Shown: one piece after another, positions 1 through 12,528 of the stretch
How the letters are laid out: every line of letters starts with the position of its first letter
Numbering within the stretch: position 1 is the stretch's first letter
Position numbers and translations under genes: made by a program
The notes under the pieces: model-generated
Seen by the model: the letters and a program-made list of their open reading frames with translations, nothing else
What the model was told of the DNA's origin: nothing
The model's database searches: none
Assembly: GCA_002633005.1 (NCBI GenBank)
Contig: NMRA01000333.1
Location: 28,209-92,208 of the forward strand
Origin: Phoronis australis
Lineage: Eukaryota; Phoronida; Phoronidae
DNA: 64,000 nucleotides
Reading direction: 5' to 3'

Positions 1-904
1 GGTGCGCATGCGCGATCGCCGATATTTCCGCCATCTTTAACCGGAAGTAAACAATTTCCGGTATACTTGTAGAAAACTTCCGGTCCATTTACTGTGCCGA
101 TTCTTAGCCTTTTACGTAAAAAATTGTAGCTTCCAGAAGCATTTGAACCTTTAAATGAAAACAAAATGGCCGCCACAGCCGCCATCTTGGATCCGATTTT
201 GACGAAAAACAAGTAAAAAACAAACTTAGTGACAGAGCAACATACTTGTTATTAGCAATTCCAGGATTCTTAAGAAGAGACGTGTGACGTTTATAGTTTA
301 ATCGTCCCTGGTGACACCTTTGTTAGTTATGATTTGTGAAAAAATTGAGACATTTATCAATACAAGCTAGTCCTTGTGTGAGACGGCGATCGGGAACGAT
401 GTCGTTAATTCAATATGGCGATCGTGAACGCACATTTTTTCTCTGCATAGGCCTGAATAGTTCAAGTTACGGTATTATGTCAATAATTTTAGAATAATAC
501 GGAAACTGAATTAGTTGATGGGTTGGTTATTAATTACATTTCATCGTTTTCTCATTATTTCAAAGTGAGATTTAGTCTAACAAACATAACTGAATGCATT
601 TGATTTTTTTTCAGTTGAACTGTAGCCACACGACGAGTCCTTCAGGGTTTTAACGTCCACGCCTCCAAGAAAGAGTAGTACAACTGCTGCATGTCACAAC
701 AGAGTGTGTGTGTGTGTGTTGTGGAGCCTCGTTCAGGAACTAAGAAATCGACTTAGTATGACCACATGGAAATAAAATACAGTGACACTACAACAAAGCA
801 AGACCTTTACCAGCCCAGTGATTGACACGTTGCATGCGTCAAGAGTTTTTTTACCAATATAGTAAAACAGTATGTAGCATCGTGCTCAGAAACCAAGTCG
901 ATTC

Positions 905-1060
905 AGTGTCCTATCTGTGTTCAATGTTTCACGGAAAGAGTAAGCCTGATGTGACACTGCGTCACAGCACGAGGACACTCTTTTTTGTGGTGAATGTGGC
1001 AAGTCATGCAAACAGTATGCCTCCTTCTACAGGCATAGCAAGCAGAAACGTCATGAATGA
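905..1060 (+). pseudogene. Broken C2H2 zinc-finger coding fragment
   Basis: Read from 986, the frame encodes CGECGKSCKQYASFYRH followed by SKQKRH: a finger with C-x2-C, 12 residues, then H-x5-H, and a stop at 1058. Just upstream, in another frame, is a second cysteine pair (CPICVQC) that can be joined only by assuming a one-base shift near 950. The reading frame is therefore broken. It may be a decayed zinc-finger gene or transposon exon. It lies inside the segment flanked by the GATCGGGAACG motifs. Confidence 0.35.
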
Positions 1061-2430
1061 AATCGTTAAGTCCAGTGGTAAATGTTGTTCAGTCATTATA
1101 GTTTATTCCGATTTTCAGAGTTTATGGTTTGTAGTTGTCTGACGTGACAATATTTTAGTGTTTAGGTAGATTTAAATGACCATACTAAGTGTCATTGGGC
1201 AATACTTACATACAATTGTTATGACCAATTAGTATTTTAAAAGAAAATACATGTCGTTGATTATTGTAGAAATTGCTTTCATATAGTTGTTGATTTCCTG
1301 TGAGAGACTATTATACTATCAACCAGTCCTAAATACATTGTCTATGATTTAGTGATGATTTAGTCTAATACATTCCAAAAGTACTACGTTGGAAATGTTC
1401 AATGGATTTGTCATGTTGATTTCTCTAAGGCAATAAATTTATATATTTTTGTAAGACCGATTTTGAAGTACGTGTGATAAAAGATTAATATTATAATACA
1501 AATGCTATAATATTGTTGATTTCCTATGTAAATCACTACAGTGTGTAGTTGAATTAACGTTAATGACAACATGTTGACTACGTTTTGAGAAAATCACGTT
1601 ATAGTATGTGTATTATAATTGTCTCAATCTTTTTCAATGTCACATTAAACTGGAGATCATGAACTGATGATGCAGGTGAACTTGGGACCAAGACTAAAAA
1701 ACACAAGAGTCAAACACAATGTACATTCAAGCCAAACGGGTGCCACAAGTCAATCTGTTCATCTCTGTATTGATGTTATCAGTAAAACATCACGTAAAAT
1801 CCCAACCGTTTTATCAGCACACCAGATTACACAACTTTTGGCCAATGTTTAGATCCCACACGTTTATGAGTTGGAGTCGGTGAATCATCTCGTGAAGTGT
1901 TGCCATACTAACCTCTCTTCCCATGGGCAAGCTCATCATCATTCTTTGACTTCATTGCTTTTTTTTTCCTTTTGCTGTCGCAACTTTACAGGAAGATTCT
2001 ACGCTCGCTTTCATCTCGGTGCTGCAACAATTTGTTTACCCCTGGCTGACAGGCCACATGGAACAACTCCTGGGTGAGTATTCAGTTAACCCTTGTTCTC
2101 AGTGGTTTCCAGTCTCAAAGTAGATGCATGTACTTTTCAAAACCCTGGAAGGGTGTACCTGGGTAACATGTTCGTTGAAGCTCGCCTCACAATAACAGTG
2201 AACTTGTTTCCTGAAATGAAAATAAATTCGTTTGTGAAACTAAAATTATGCTTCATGTATATGTAGTGCTCATGGCAATTCAATGAAATATGCTATGCTG
2301 TTGTTCAGTTTTGTTCCGAAAGTAACACAGTAATGACACAAAATGTGATTAATTCATTGCACTACACTTATTTTGTAACCTTTTTTACGTTTTATAAGTA
2401 AAAAGTTCATTACTGTTCGTCACACCACGA
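1061..2430. other. AT-rich stretch without a recognised gene
   Basis: Only short open frames occur (for example 1667-1852 and 1871-2077), with no recognisable domain. The composition is AT-rich with scattered short runs. Nothing further can be supported. Confidence 0.4.
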
Positions 2431-2900
2431 TGCGTTCCCGATCGCATAAACAAACACAAATTTGCGTTCCCGATCGCTTATCGTTGCGTTCTCGATCGCA
2501 TCTTTCAACAGAAAATCCTCGAAAAATCAGATCCTGACAAAACTACAAAAAAACAAGCGTTGTGTTATATTTTCACACGTCATTTCTTCATAACTCCATG
2601 GTCAATTTATTGATTTAGTGCCAAAAATAACAACAATTTGCCAAAATGACATACAAATCACTTTCGGCTTAAGCGATGCCGCGGTTAACGTAACCTTTCT
2701 CCTATAATTGGAAGAGACACTAGTCTAAACCTCTACCTGCCCTTCCTCAATGTGTTACGCCTTGAAATCATGTCTCTGTTTTTACACTGGAAGTAAAAAC
2801 AACGAAAATTCATCAAATTTATTCACCTTGCCTGGCTTCGCTTCCCGCGCCAAATTTCGTTCTCGATCGCCTTCCGGTCGTTCTTGATCGCGGGTTGGCC

Positions 2901-4099
2901 GGGGTGAGAAACAGTCACATTGAACTAAAACTGTTATGGGTTACTGTTAGAGGAATTGCCAAGGATATTTATGATTCATGTTTCTACATGTTTCGCTGTG
3001 GACGAATTTGGAAGACAACTCTCAACCGCCTTCTACTCATATGACGATCGCCAGCAAGGTTTCGCCCCTGAACCTTGTAAATTGTTGGGTGCACTTGCCT
3101 CTAACCACCTCTTTTTGGAGCCCTGATGCCGAATAATCGAAGGGACAAGGCTCGCTTAATGGCAGCCCGTACAACATTTGCGACTCCGAACATAACTGCA
3201 GGTCCATGAGTATTCGCAAATGGAAATTTTTTTAACAGTTTATGTGGAATGGAAATCAGAAGAAATTCCCTGTGTGGGGGGAAACTGCTACTACTTGAGT
3301 GTGATGGTGCTAAAAAAATCATATCCCCTTTGGTTCGTAAGGAACCATGAAAGGTCTTGCTCGGTTGTACTGTATTTTGCTTCCGTGTGGACCTTCGTTA
3401 AAACGCTACCAATCAGTCGCCAGCAGTCTTGCTTTATTTTGAAAATGTAATGTTATTGTGTTTATGGGAAACAGGATTTTAGATTGTGTTCAACCAAAGA
3501 GGGGATCCTCATATTTCACGAGCTCTTGGTCAGATGTTTAATAATGTTACGCTTCAACGCTGTTCAGGTCCTCAAACTTCTGTCGAAATAGACCGCCACC
3601 TCGCGCCCTGAACATGAGTGAGGCGATATCCTCTGAGCTATGAATATCTTGTCATAAATCAGCGAGTTGATGTGATAGGAGTAAGTATTTATTTATCAGT
3701 TTCTTACAGGGCGTGATTGCAAGTCATGTGATGGCAAATACGAGACAATCCATGCATTTACTTCCGCTTCCTAAATGATCGTCTATCAGTGAAAGCGCTA
3801 ACTGAATTACAGGGGTTGGAACTGTATTCATACAGGTTCTTGTACAGGGGCTTAGAACAGAAAATTCCACAAATTGTCCCATTTTTATAACAACATGAAA
3901 TTTGATGTACTGGCATTTAAGCATATATAGAATCATATAAGGCAAGGTATCCAGTTTATTTCCATGGTAACGTAGGGGGCGACATCATTCTCGGGAAGAG
4001 TTCAGACTCCAGTTTTTAGCCTTGGATCGGTAAATACAAACTAGGATTTGAGATCTATCCTTGTACGTCATCATTTACTCGGGCATAGCAAATTCGAAA
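2901..4099. other. Non-coding or unrecognised stretch
   Basis: Overlapping short frames at 3037-3450 on both strands look like chance ORFs and show no domain. No repeat pair was noticed here. Confidence 0.35.
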
Positions 4100-4186
4100 C
4101 TTGTCTTGAGTTCGCATAAAATAGAAAATAAAATGTCAAAAATAATTTCGGGATCGATTTCAAGTAAAAAGATTAGACCCCGCGCT
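4100..4186 (-). repeat. Half copy of the 20.3-kb inverted-repeat element
   Basis: This stretch (CTTGAGTTCGCA, then CAAAAATAATTTCG, then AAAGATTAGA) matches the right arm of the inverted-repeat element at 20604-20688 with moderate divergence. Only one arm was recognised here. Confidence 0.5.
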
Positions 4187-4779
4187 CAGGAACTGCGTAG
4201 TTTTTTTCCTTATTATAATCTACCACTGGACGAGTCATGATTTCCGTCTATAGTAAAAGGATACTAAACCCTGTTTTGGTGATTTAAACCAATCCTCGGC
4301 ACCTGCTAATGCTTCATTGGCATCAATCTTGCACGATAAATGCAAGAATCAACCAAAAACTCAAAGTCCCTGTGTCACAAATTGGACGTTATGGTTCTCA
4401 GAGGGTGGTCTATTCCCACAGTTGCTTTGTACTTCGTTAAAAGCGTATGTCACGCTTGACCGTTTAGCAGACTTTCAAGCGGTTTTCAAAGTTCCGTCCA
4501 AGGGTCGAGGGTTACAGAGCATTATTTTGTTTCAGAAAACTGGATGAGAACGTCGGTTTGAATATCTGTTCATACGCCAAAACCGTATTTGGTTTCGTTT
4601 TAAGGGATATTTTGCTTTTCATAACCGTATCTCCCGATCCCGTTTAAGATTGTCGATTTCAAAAATAAAACTAGAAAGATTATTGTCACGGCGTGACAAT
4701 AACGGACTCTGCACGTGCGTATTACTGGAATTATTATGGGAAGTTACTGACAGCAACCCTTTTACCAAAATGAAAAGGA

Positions 4780-5717
4780 ATTCTTTAAAATTGTAGGAGA
4801 AATTACATATTAATTTTTGATGACCTTTCCACTAATTGACCTCTTCCGGTGCATTATGAGCCCCGATGAGGAGTAATTGTTAACTCGATTAAAAGTGTGG
4901 CTAATGCTAAAAATCACAGATGCTTAACATTAAACAAGAAGAAAAATGCACCTAATGACCCCATTGGTGCACCAAATAACCTGAAAATTTAGAATTCAAA
5001 GTCAATTGCACTTAGTAAACAGATATGTAATTTTGAAGACTCTAGCTCAAAATTTTAGTTTTCACTCAATGAACTTTGACCTATTTTTTCTGATTGGTTA
5101 GGCCTATTGCGAAGTAAAGTAGGGTATTCAATTGGCATGTTGACTTACACCAGTGTTCTGAAATTGAAATGAATTCCTTGAAAAACGTAAGAGATATAAC
5201 ATTTTGAACGTTACATGACCTTTGCACTAATTGACCCTATCCGGTGCATTATAAGCGTCTTTAGAATTATAGCAAAGCCCATAAAAATGTGTTTCATGCT
5301 GAGAATCACAGTTGTCTAACGGTTGACACATCAGAATACTTGCTGATTGAAAAGGTCAAATTTTCAGTAGAAAAATGCACCTAATGACCCCATGTTTGCA
5401 CTAAATGACCTGAAACTTTGGATTCCGAATTGAATTACCTGTGCCGATCAGAACTGTGAATTTGAAATGTCTAGCTCAAAATTTTAGTTTGCACCTAATG
5501 ACCTTTGACGTATTTCACCTGACTGGATGACCCCATTACTTAGAAAAGTATTTTTTTAAATTGCCTTATTGACTTATACCTGTGCACCGAATTTGAAAAG
5601 AATAGCTTTAAAAATGAAGAAGGAGTAGCATTTTGAAAATTACATGACCTTTGCACCAAATTACCGCTTCCTCTTGGGTAATTACTCTGCGCTTACACGC
5701 GCAGAGTAATTACCCAA
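4780..5717. repeat. Diverged tandem duplication, period about 395-430 bp, 2+ units
   Basis: The landmark TGACCTTT(G/C)CACTAATTGACC followed by CCGGTGCATTAT recurs at 4821 and 5216, with a decayed third start at 5645. Intermediate blocks also recur in order, including AAAAATGCACCTAATGACCCCAT and TCTAGCTCAAAATTTTAGTTT. A further fragment, TGACCTTTGCACTAATGACG, occurs near 6699. No coding potential is seen. Confidence 0.65.
5674..5717. repeat. Perfect 19-bp inverted repeat (hairpin), 6-nt loop
   Basis: TTGGGTAATTACTCTGCGC at 5674-5692 is perfectly complementary to GCGCAGAGTAATTACCCAA at 5699-5717, separated by TTACAC. It sits at the end of the tandem duplication and may mark an element terminus. 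Confidence 0.8.
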
Positions 5718-7130
5718 TAACGTGCAAGGCGCAGTAGATGAAGAACAAACAAGTCCTTAACACATACAGACATGTCGTTTTTTATAAGATGTTGAGAGGG
5801 ACGTTTTGTTCCACCTTTGAAGCAAAATAACTAATGTTCTTTTCGCAACACACCAGACAGACGCTGATACTTTTCTTCATGGAGGAAAGTTATGCACGTG
5901 TTTCTGTGGGCAGGACCGTTGTCTCACTAGTGCCCTCTATAGTGAGTTTAGAATCGCCCATTGAGTTAAAATGTATGCTTGATTACTTTGATTGCTAAGG
6001 GACATTATTTTTTACGATGTAAGAACGCATTATTTAGATTAGTGTGATATGGAATAGAGACTTCTCGAAGTTATTAGCTTTGACCAGAGCTACAAAACAA
6101 CGAAAGCGCTCTGAGGAGCGACACTTAGTGAAATGGAACAAAAATTTAGAGGTGAGGTTGAGGACGATGCGAATTTATTAGATAACCGGTGAAGAGATCT
6201 ATTTACATTCCAAATTTGAAAAGATTCGTTCAAAGGAACTCGTAGCTTGAGCTCCGCAAATTTAATTCGAAAGATGGCCGTCACATCTCTAACCTGCGTC
6301 TGATTTCGCACAAGAACAAAAATCCTCGGGCTATTGTCTAAGTAAACGGACGAAAAATGCGATCTCTAGCCCAATTATGATAGGCTAAGATAGCGCATCC
6401 ATAAATAACTAGTCAACAAAAGATCAGTCATCTGACCCAAAAATCTCGAATGTCGCGAGAATGGCAATTCGTAGCACGAAACGGGTTTCGATATGCGATT
6501 TTATTTTAAATCACAATTTTTGCCATTATCTGTCAGACACTCGTTGAAATCAAGGACGGTGACTGTACGAATAAAGATCGCTTAAAGATGTATTTGCATG
6601 CTCCTAACTACGCTAATGTATACCAGGAACTAAACGACAATTCTCCAGTTGTATTCACTGACAACTTGTAATTATGAAAACAAAAAATTCTACAAATAGG
6701 TGACCTTTGCACTAATGACGTACCTCGCGAGCCCCATCATGCAGTGTTGTTCCCAACACCACGTCACGATACTTACTGGACACGGGTCAGTGATTTGCGG
6801 CGGACCATTTTCGCCACAAAACTAACATTTGGCAACTTCCAACCTACTTCATATTCACATCGTCACTGTATGCTGTGTTTCTAAATAATTTGGCCATGCT
6901 TTTGACAGAAATAAGGAATTACCCTGTAAGTTCCACTTTAAATTGCACCGTCATATATCGCCGATTGGGATATAGTTAAGTTAGCAGAGCGGTTGACTTG
7001 GAGAACGAGGGGTCCCCACTGACGCTAAAGTCAACAGGTCCCTTTCCTTTTCTAACCGATAATGTCATTTTAATTAGCTCGAATCTCATAGATAGTGATC
7101 AGCTTACTGGGTGGGCCGGAAGTGCCCGCT
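5718..7130. other. Unannotated stretch
   Basis: No domain-bearing ORF was recognised; the frame at 6090-6311 (minus) has no family signature. A fragment of the upstream tandem unit occurs near 6699. Confidence 0.35.
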
Positions 7131-7139
7131 CGATTATTA

Positions 7140-7735
7140 ATTGAAAGAAGATGACGGTTATTTCCCATGGTCATGACGATGGGTACCTAGCCTTGACAAG
7201 CACATCAAAATTGACATTCACACCAACGTTCATGCTTTCGTCAACTAAAAATGTAAATCAATTTCTTCCTTAACCTAATAAAACCCACACTTTCATTTGT
7301 TAACTGTGGCTGTTTTGAAATCCAATATGGCTGCTATTTTACAGCATTAAAAAAACAACTGTACCCTTTAGTCTAAATTGCAAACATGTAGTATTTGACA
7401 ACAGTGGCACTTTTTAAGCCGAGCAAGGAAAACTAGGCCATTTCCACTGAGACTCTGGCAGCCATTTTGAAATGCAATATGGCTGCGGTCACCATTCTAA
7501 TCGTAGAAACACTCGCTACATGAACTCATTCTGACTCGTTTTGTACTATTCGAAGTTAAAAATTATGATAAACAACGTAAAATGTACAGCGTAAAATTGC
7601 CGAGTCAGCATTTTAGGTAGTTACTATGGTGATAACGATTAGGTACTGAGCCTAGCTGCAATAAGCACATCAAAACTGACTGGTAGTCACTAATTTTCAT
7701 GCTTTCTTCAAAAAGTGAAGGTCCTTAACTGCCCC
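7140..7735. repeat. Diverged tandem repeat, period about 460 bp
   Basis: Blocks at about 7165-7262 (ATGGTCATGACGATGGGTACC, then AGCACATCAAAA, then TTCATGCTTTCGTC) recur at about 7625-7725 with substitutions. Between them, an ATATGGCTGC motif after TTTTGAAAT(C/G)CA recurs at about 7325 and 7480. Confidence 0.5.
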
Positions 7736-8082
7736 TTTAATTTATTCAACACGTAGTCGCTAAGACGTATGAACTTCTTCAGTGCAATCTTCCTGCAAAG
7801 CGGGTCTATTTTCATATTGCTAATTACGAATGAGTTGTTTACTTGCTCTGTACTTCAAAATTCCGTTACAAAAGATTCCGGGAGGGCATCATTAGCTATT
7901 TCGTATTCTTGGCGTTTGCAGTAATACGTCAATTCTCGGGTTGTCACCCAAAGTCCAGCGTAGAGAGCAAATGTAGTCGCTTCACCTCATCTCCTAACAA
8001 GATACTATCACCGTAATAAAACTCCAATCAACACCACCGTTTTCTTAAAGGAAGTAGTGCACTCCGGAGGGTTTTGATTGGC

Positions 8083-9273
8083 TTAAACGACGGACGTCTT
8101 TGTGCGTGATCCCTCGTCCTGGGAACCTGAAGACAATGTCCAGTTTTTAGCGGCAGGTGGCCGACATTTGAAAAGAGCAACAAACTCCTTTCGCATGTGA
8201 GAACTACCAGCGGAGTACACCACGGGGTTTAACGCATGTTGCAGATACGTCATCCAGGTTACAAAATTGCTTACCGGGGTTGAAATGTCTTCTATTGCGA
8301 CGTCGTCTCTCAATAAAATACACACGTACGTTACCAAAGGCGTCCAGCATGCAAGAAATAACACTACATTTGAAAGTAACATAATTGTGATTCTCCTTTG
8401 CAAAGCATACCTGCGCTTTGATGAAGTCACACCGCACCGAATGGCGTTCTTCAAATTCCTGTTGATGAATATGAAAATTTTAGTATATAGAACTGTTAAG
8501 ATTATGAATCCGCAAAGGGCATACCAGCTTATAATCAATACATCAGCGATGAACAAGTTAATATCCTTGTCTTGAAATTGAATGATGCACACTCCTGTCG
8601 TCGGTTTGATTTTGTAATCTTCTGTTCGAAATAACATAATAACGAACGCAGACGATGACATAATCCAAATTGTGGAAATGGTCACCTTTACGGATATGCG
8701 TTTCTTTCCTGACGTGCAAATAACAAAATAGCGATCTACACTTAAACATAACATTGTCAAAATTGAGACACAAAGAAAGCATCTCATGGACACTATTTGT
8801 CCCATACAGACCGGCTTGCTGAGCTCGTAAGTCGGGTCAATAGACAACGTGATCGAGATCGGCATAGAATAGACGGCAACTCCGAGGTCCGCGCACGCCA
8901 TGTTGAATATCAGAACAAACATGTTGTTATTAGTGTTGATGCGTGAGGACGTAGTTGCCGCCAGTTTCCTTGACTGCCACCGTCGATACACCACAAGACA
9001 TACCAATATGTTACCCACAATTGCCATCAACATAATGGGTAGTTGGAATGGTAGTGTGTACATCCAGTAAGGTTCTATTGTTCTTTGAGTAACGTTAGGT
9101 GCCGCCATTATGCTATCTCTTGTCAGTTCGCACCAAAATAGCTCAATGTTTGGTTGGTCGCTCTTACAATCAATATTCCGTACACTGTTGAGCGTCTGTT
9201 CTTGAACAAACTTTTGCTCTACGCCGAAATTTAGCCTTGTTGCGTTTGTGGCGCCCCGAGTCATCACAGACAA
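8083..9273 (-). CDS. Orphan rhodopsin-family (class A) G-protein-coupled receptor, 396 aa, single exon
   Basis: A plasma-membrane seven-helix receptor; the ligand is unknown. Hallmarks in order: TM1 with GN (AIVGNILVCLVVYR), TM2 with NMACADLG carrying the conserved Asp, a Cys before TM3 (KPVCMGQ), DRY (SVDRYFVI), TM4 Trp (TIWIMSS), a Cys in extracellular loop 2 (GVCIIQF), TM6 CWTP, TM7 NPVVY and a basic helix 8 (RKEFVALFKC). N-terminal NAT and NVT could be N-glycosylated. The first Met is used; an internal Met at MAAPNVT is also possible. The TM3 position of the amine-binding Asp is Met and the retinal-lysine position in TM7 is Tyr, so it is neither a typical aminergic receptor nor an opsin. 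It is a close paralogue of the receptor at 13953-15082, suggesting a lineage-expanded family. Confidence 0.88.
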   Translation of the reverse strand: MSVMTRGATNATRLNFGVEQKFVQEQTLNSVRNIDCKSDQPNIELFWCELTRDSIMAAPNVTQRTIEPYWMYTLPFQLPIMLMAIVGNILVCLVVYRRWQSRKLAATTSSRINTNNNMFVLIFNMACADLGVAVYSMPISITLSIDPTYELSKPVCMGQIVSMRCFLCVSILTMLCLSVDRYFVICTSGKKRISVKVTISTIWIMSSSAFVIMLFRTEDYKIKPTTGVCIIQFQDKDINLFIADVLIISWYALCGFIILTVLYTKIFIFINRNLKNAIRCGVTSSKRRYALQRRITIMLLSNVVLFLACWTPLVTYVCILLRDDVAIEDISTPVSNFVTWMTYLQHALNPVVYSAGSSHMRKEFVALFKCRPPAAKNWTLSSGSQDEGSRTKTSVV

Positions 9274-9451
9274 TAAGTACTCGTTGTTGGTACCGCTTAG
9301 AATCGGAAGGCGACCTGCTTACCAGGATGTGTTCCGGGTCACTTGACCTGTAAATGGAAACTTCATAAAAGAACAAATGCGATCTGAAGCAGCTAATGAG
9401 GGGTCTGTCACAGTACGTGCCAGCTGTTTTACGAAACTTGTTCAAACTATA

Positions 9452-9468
9452 TCACGTCACTATTTAAA
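9452..9468 (-). promoter_or_regulatory. TATA-like sequence and CRE-like site upstream of the first GPCR
   Basis: Read on the minus strand, TTTAAATA (9468-9461) is followed one base later by TGACGTGA (9459-9452), a one-mismatch CRE, about 180 bp before the start codon. The second GPCR has a similar arrangement (TATAAAT, then TGACGTCA). The call rests on motif match and on this parallel. Confidence 0.35.
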
Positions 9469-9469
9469 A

Positions 9470-10670
9470 GGTTTTACCCGCCAGAAACTTCCAGTCACGC
9501 ACGTTGCAGACGCCAGGACGCTTGGCTAAACGCAGAGACTGATGGTTCAAGGACACTGACTGCGGGACATTTTCATTCTAAAAAAAACAACGCTATAAAC
9601 AGAGCAGAGCGTAAATTTACTCAATTTGTCCTTTGTGCTGAGAGCTGTGCCTAACGAAATCTTGGCAAGTTTGCTGTTTGTTTTTGTCAGAATAAATATT
9701 GATTAAGTAATTAGTAAGAATAGATCCATTTTAAGTTGCCCAAAATTTGTGCATATGTACTTTTAAATCATGGGGTCAGACTTGTTGACATGTATTTTAA
9801 CGTCAAAATCTATTTTTAGATGGTGTTTACAACTTTGGGTTCTGGGGTCAAAGTACTCTAGAGATTCTAGAATGTTCTGAGAACAAATTGTAACAGCCAA
9901 TAATACGAGTGGATATGATCATGTGGTTTTTATTAGCCAATCACTAAATNTTTACGGTAGAGCAAAAAGTTCGTTTGACTTCCTGTTTTAAATAGCACAT
10001 AATTGGAAGAGTAAACATTTTCCTTCGTTAAAATCTCAAATTCAACAATCTTCAAAACGTGAGATACTGAAATCTTCGCAACATTTGAATTTTCAAGATA
10101 ACTGAATTACAGAACACAGGCAATATTTCCGTTTTTATATTTCTCAAATTCCAAGCACTGCTTACGATTTTACATAAAAGGGTCTCAAAATAGGCTTAGA
10201 AATTCATAAAAACAGGGCTGATCACTCACATGTAGGTAAAAACTACTGCCAGTACATTTGAGATTGAGACGACTATTACCACAAATTTATCAACCAAAAT
10301 AATTTTTGTAGTGTGACCTAAACAAAAGATTATTTACCATAAATGACACCTTTTCAAATTAAGAATAGGTAGGCCTATTTACAATTGAATGTTTGGAACT
10401 GGGATAGGTTTTCAACTTTTCTTTTGTTTGTGAAGTTCCCGTGATGAAATTTGATTTGTGGCAAATGGTTCATTGTGGTGGTAAGACATATACGGCTATA
10501 TTTCTTTGAGCACTGTTAAATGTACATGTAACTGACAGTGACAATTTCCTTAATTTTCTCGTGGGCTCAACATTATTTACATCATCAGCTTGGTCTCTTT
10601 TTCTTTTTTTAAGAGCTCTTTAACTTTTGTTATATCCGTTAAGTGTCTATAACACTGCTTGTGATAGAAG
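9470..10670. other. AT-rich intergenic stretch
   Basis: No coding or repeat feature was recognised. There is one ambiguous base at 9950. Confidence 0.35.
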
Positions 10671-10935
10671 CATGCGCGCACCAAGCCCAAAAATGGGGGG
10701 CTCGAGTTTTTGAGAATGTGGACATTTATTGAGATTCACAGGGTACTTCAGAGCAACGATTTGTGCGTTTGCCGAATTTTGGTAGTTCTTGCCTTTTTAG
10801 TGAACTTTTGTCTTGTTGTCTACTGTTTTGGGGTTTTTGTTTCTCTGGGGCTGACCTTTTTACTCACTTTACCAAATGGAGAGGCTATTTCAAGCCCCCG
10901 AGCCTCCCCCCCCCTCACCTCTGGGTGAGCGCATG
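10671..10935 (+). mobile_element. MITE, terminal-repeat family CATGCGCGCACCCAG, copy 1
   Basis: It begins CATGCGCGCACCAAGCC and ends CTGGGTGAGCGCATG, imperfect inverted repeats of about 15 bp. The interior shares with the other copies a TTTTTGAGAATGTGGAC block, a GAACTTTTGTCT-type block, TTTTTGTTTCTC and a C-rich 3' part. Length is about 265 bp. The open frame through it is not convincing as a gene because its reading differs between copies. Confidence 0.7.
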
Positions 10936-12528
10936 ACAAGAGCTCTGTTTTTCCGCAAAAACTTAAAAACTTATCAGCGATTATACTACTCTTGCACTCA
11001 ATGTTGATAGTTTTTTTTTTGCAGTAGCCTTAGACCAGATAATATCTAAAAATTCCAGCTCAGAAATTTGAGCAGAACCTGACACATGAATGCTGCAAGG
11101 GACAGACATCTTGCCAGTCTATTGTGAAGTTGCACATTCGTTCAATAATCCATGGTTTCAGCAGAGTCCTAGCTGTTCCACAACTGTTCTTTGCGAAACA
11201 CAAAATGATTCAGGAATGTGCCAAGAATTTTTTCAGTACGATGCCACCCGTGGCCACTTGATTTGACTTTCCTCAATTCCTAACTGCTGCCTGCTGGTTT
11301 TTGAGCCTTGGTCCTTGGTAATTGCCTATTACTTGCACACCCATCCAAGAATTGATACTATCCAATGTAGTCAGTAGCAGTAAAAAGGCTAGCTAAGCCA
11401 GCAGGATAACATCAGCTGACGGTCTGGTGATGATTTGTTTTCATGCCAAGCAGACGACTTTTGAAGGGGAAAGGTATGAACACAACATTTTTCTGACATT
11501 TGATTGGTTGTTCGGATTATTTTGCACTGACACCTGGTGGCTAACACATTAGTTGAGGTTATATGTTTTCCAAGTTTTAAATTAAATTTCTAACTAAACG
11601 TGCAAGTGTATTCTTGGGATTTTTTTTTTCTTTTAAACATTTGTAGATGGGTTTAATGCAAAGTTCCCGTTGCCCCCCAGAAAGTGGCAACGGAGGTGAA
11701 AGATAGGAGAGCTGGGATTATGGCCTAACCGAGGAACCTTAATCCGGCACTGGCCAAATAAAAAATTTGGTCTGGGATAAAAAACGATGGCTGTCGAAAG
11801 GCGATAAAAGAATAGGTACGCATGCGCTCAGCGGAGTTCAAATTAAGGTCAGTGCTACTTGGTTGGCAATATTTCAGACTTTTCGGGGGACAAGAGACTA
11901 GAGAATGCAAGGGCAGGCGTTTTCGGGGATGTTTGCACCTGGATCAAAGATTAGTTTTCGTTTCAATTTAACGTACAAAATTCCTTTTAATTTGAATGTT
12001 GACCGTGTTATTCCAATGTAGCTAAACTTTCTCTATCCGCTCGTGGCTCCGGCCTGCCCCTGCGCGAAACTTTTCTCTCACGCATGCTATTCCCTCATGG
12101 ACGCATATTTCCCCACTCACGCACCACCCTTCGAATCTCACAAACTTATTTCTTTGCGGGCAAACACACCAACACACCACGTGATGCTAGTTCCCCTCTC
12201 ACGGGAAAACTCGTCGATCTCTAGCAGATGAAATATTTTCGTTACGTCTTGCGATTGGTGTTTCATTTTGTTATTACTTTAATATTGTAAAATTCAATAG
12301 AAATTGCCTTTATTCACTATTTAATGCAAAATTGTCCAGTATTAACAATTTATATTGAAATATTATTGATATTTTACCAATACTCCTGTTCACGGGATCT
12401 CGGCATACGAGCACAACTAACGTGTATAGTTGAGCGCTAAGTGAGCTCAATAGCATTTATGTTATTTTCTTAACAACCTTTGTCATTAAATGTTTTTTTT
12501 TATTTCTTTATATTAAAGGCGGAAGAGG
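10936..12528. other. Unannotated stretch
   Basis: No gene was recognised. The block at about 12060-12240 (TCTCACGCATGCTATTCCC, then GGACGCATATTTCCCCACTC) partly resembles the reverse complement of about 12640-12740, hinting at a decayed inverted repeat. Confidence 0.3.

Larger units (their letters stand above)
1..2900. mobile_element. Possible DNA transposon bounded by inverted clusters of a GATCGGGAACG motif
   Basis: Two plus-oriented copies of GCGATCG(G/T)GAACG lie at 386-398 and 418-432, with a related GCGATCGCC at 10-18. Five reverse-oriented copies, TGCGTTC(C/T)(C/T)GATCGC or close variants, lie at 2431-2445, 2463-2477, 2485-2499, 2856-2870 and 2879-2891. Clusters of short motifs facing inward from both ends resemble the subterminal transposase-binding repeats of some DNA transposons. 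No transposase was recognised inside, and the left end may be cut by the window edge. The alternative is a host regulatory region with repeated factor-binding sites. Confidence 0.35.

Noticed and set aside
8267-8575. 102-codon plus-strand ORF over the first GPCR
   Set aside because: It is the complement shadow of a clearly coding minus-strand receptor.
8083-9273. Opsin or amine receptor identity for the first GPCR
   Set aside because: The TM7 lysine position is Tyr and the TM3 amine Asp position is Met; neither identity fits.
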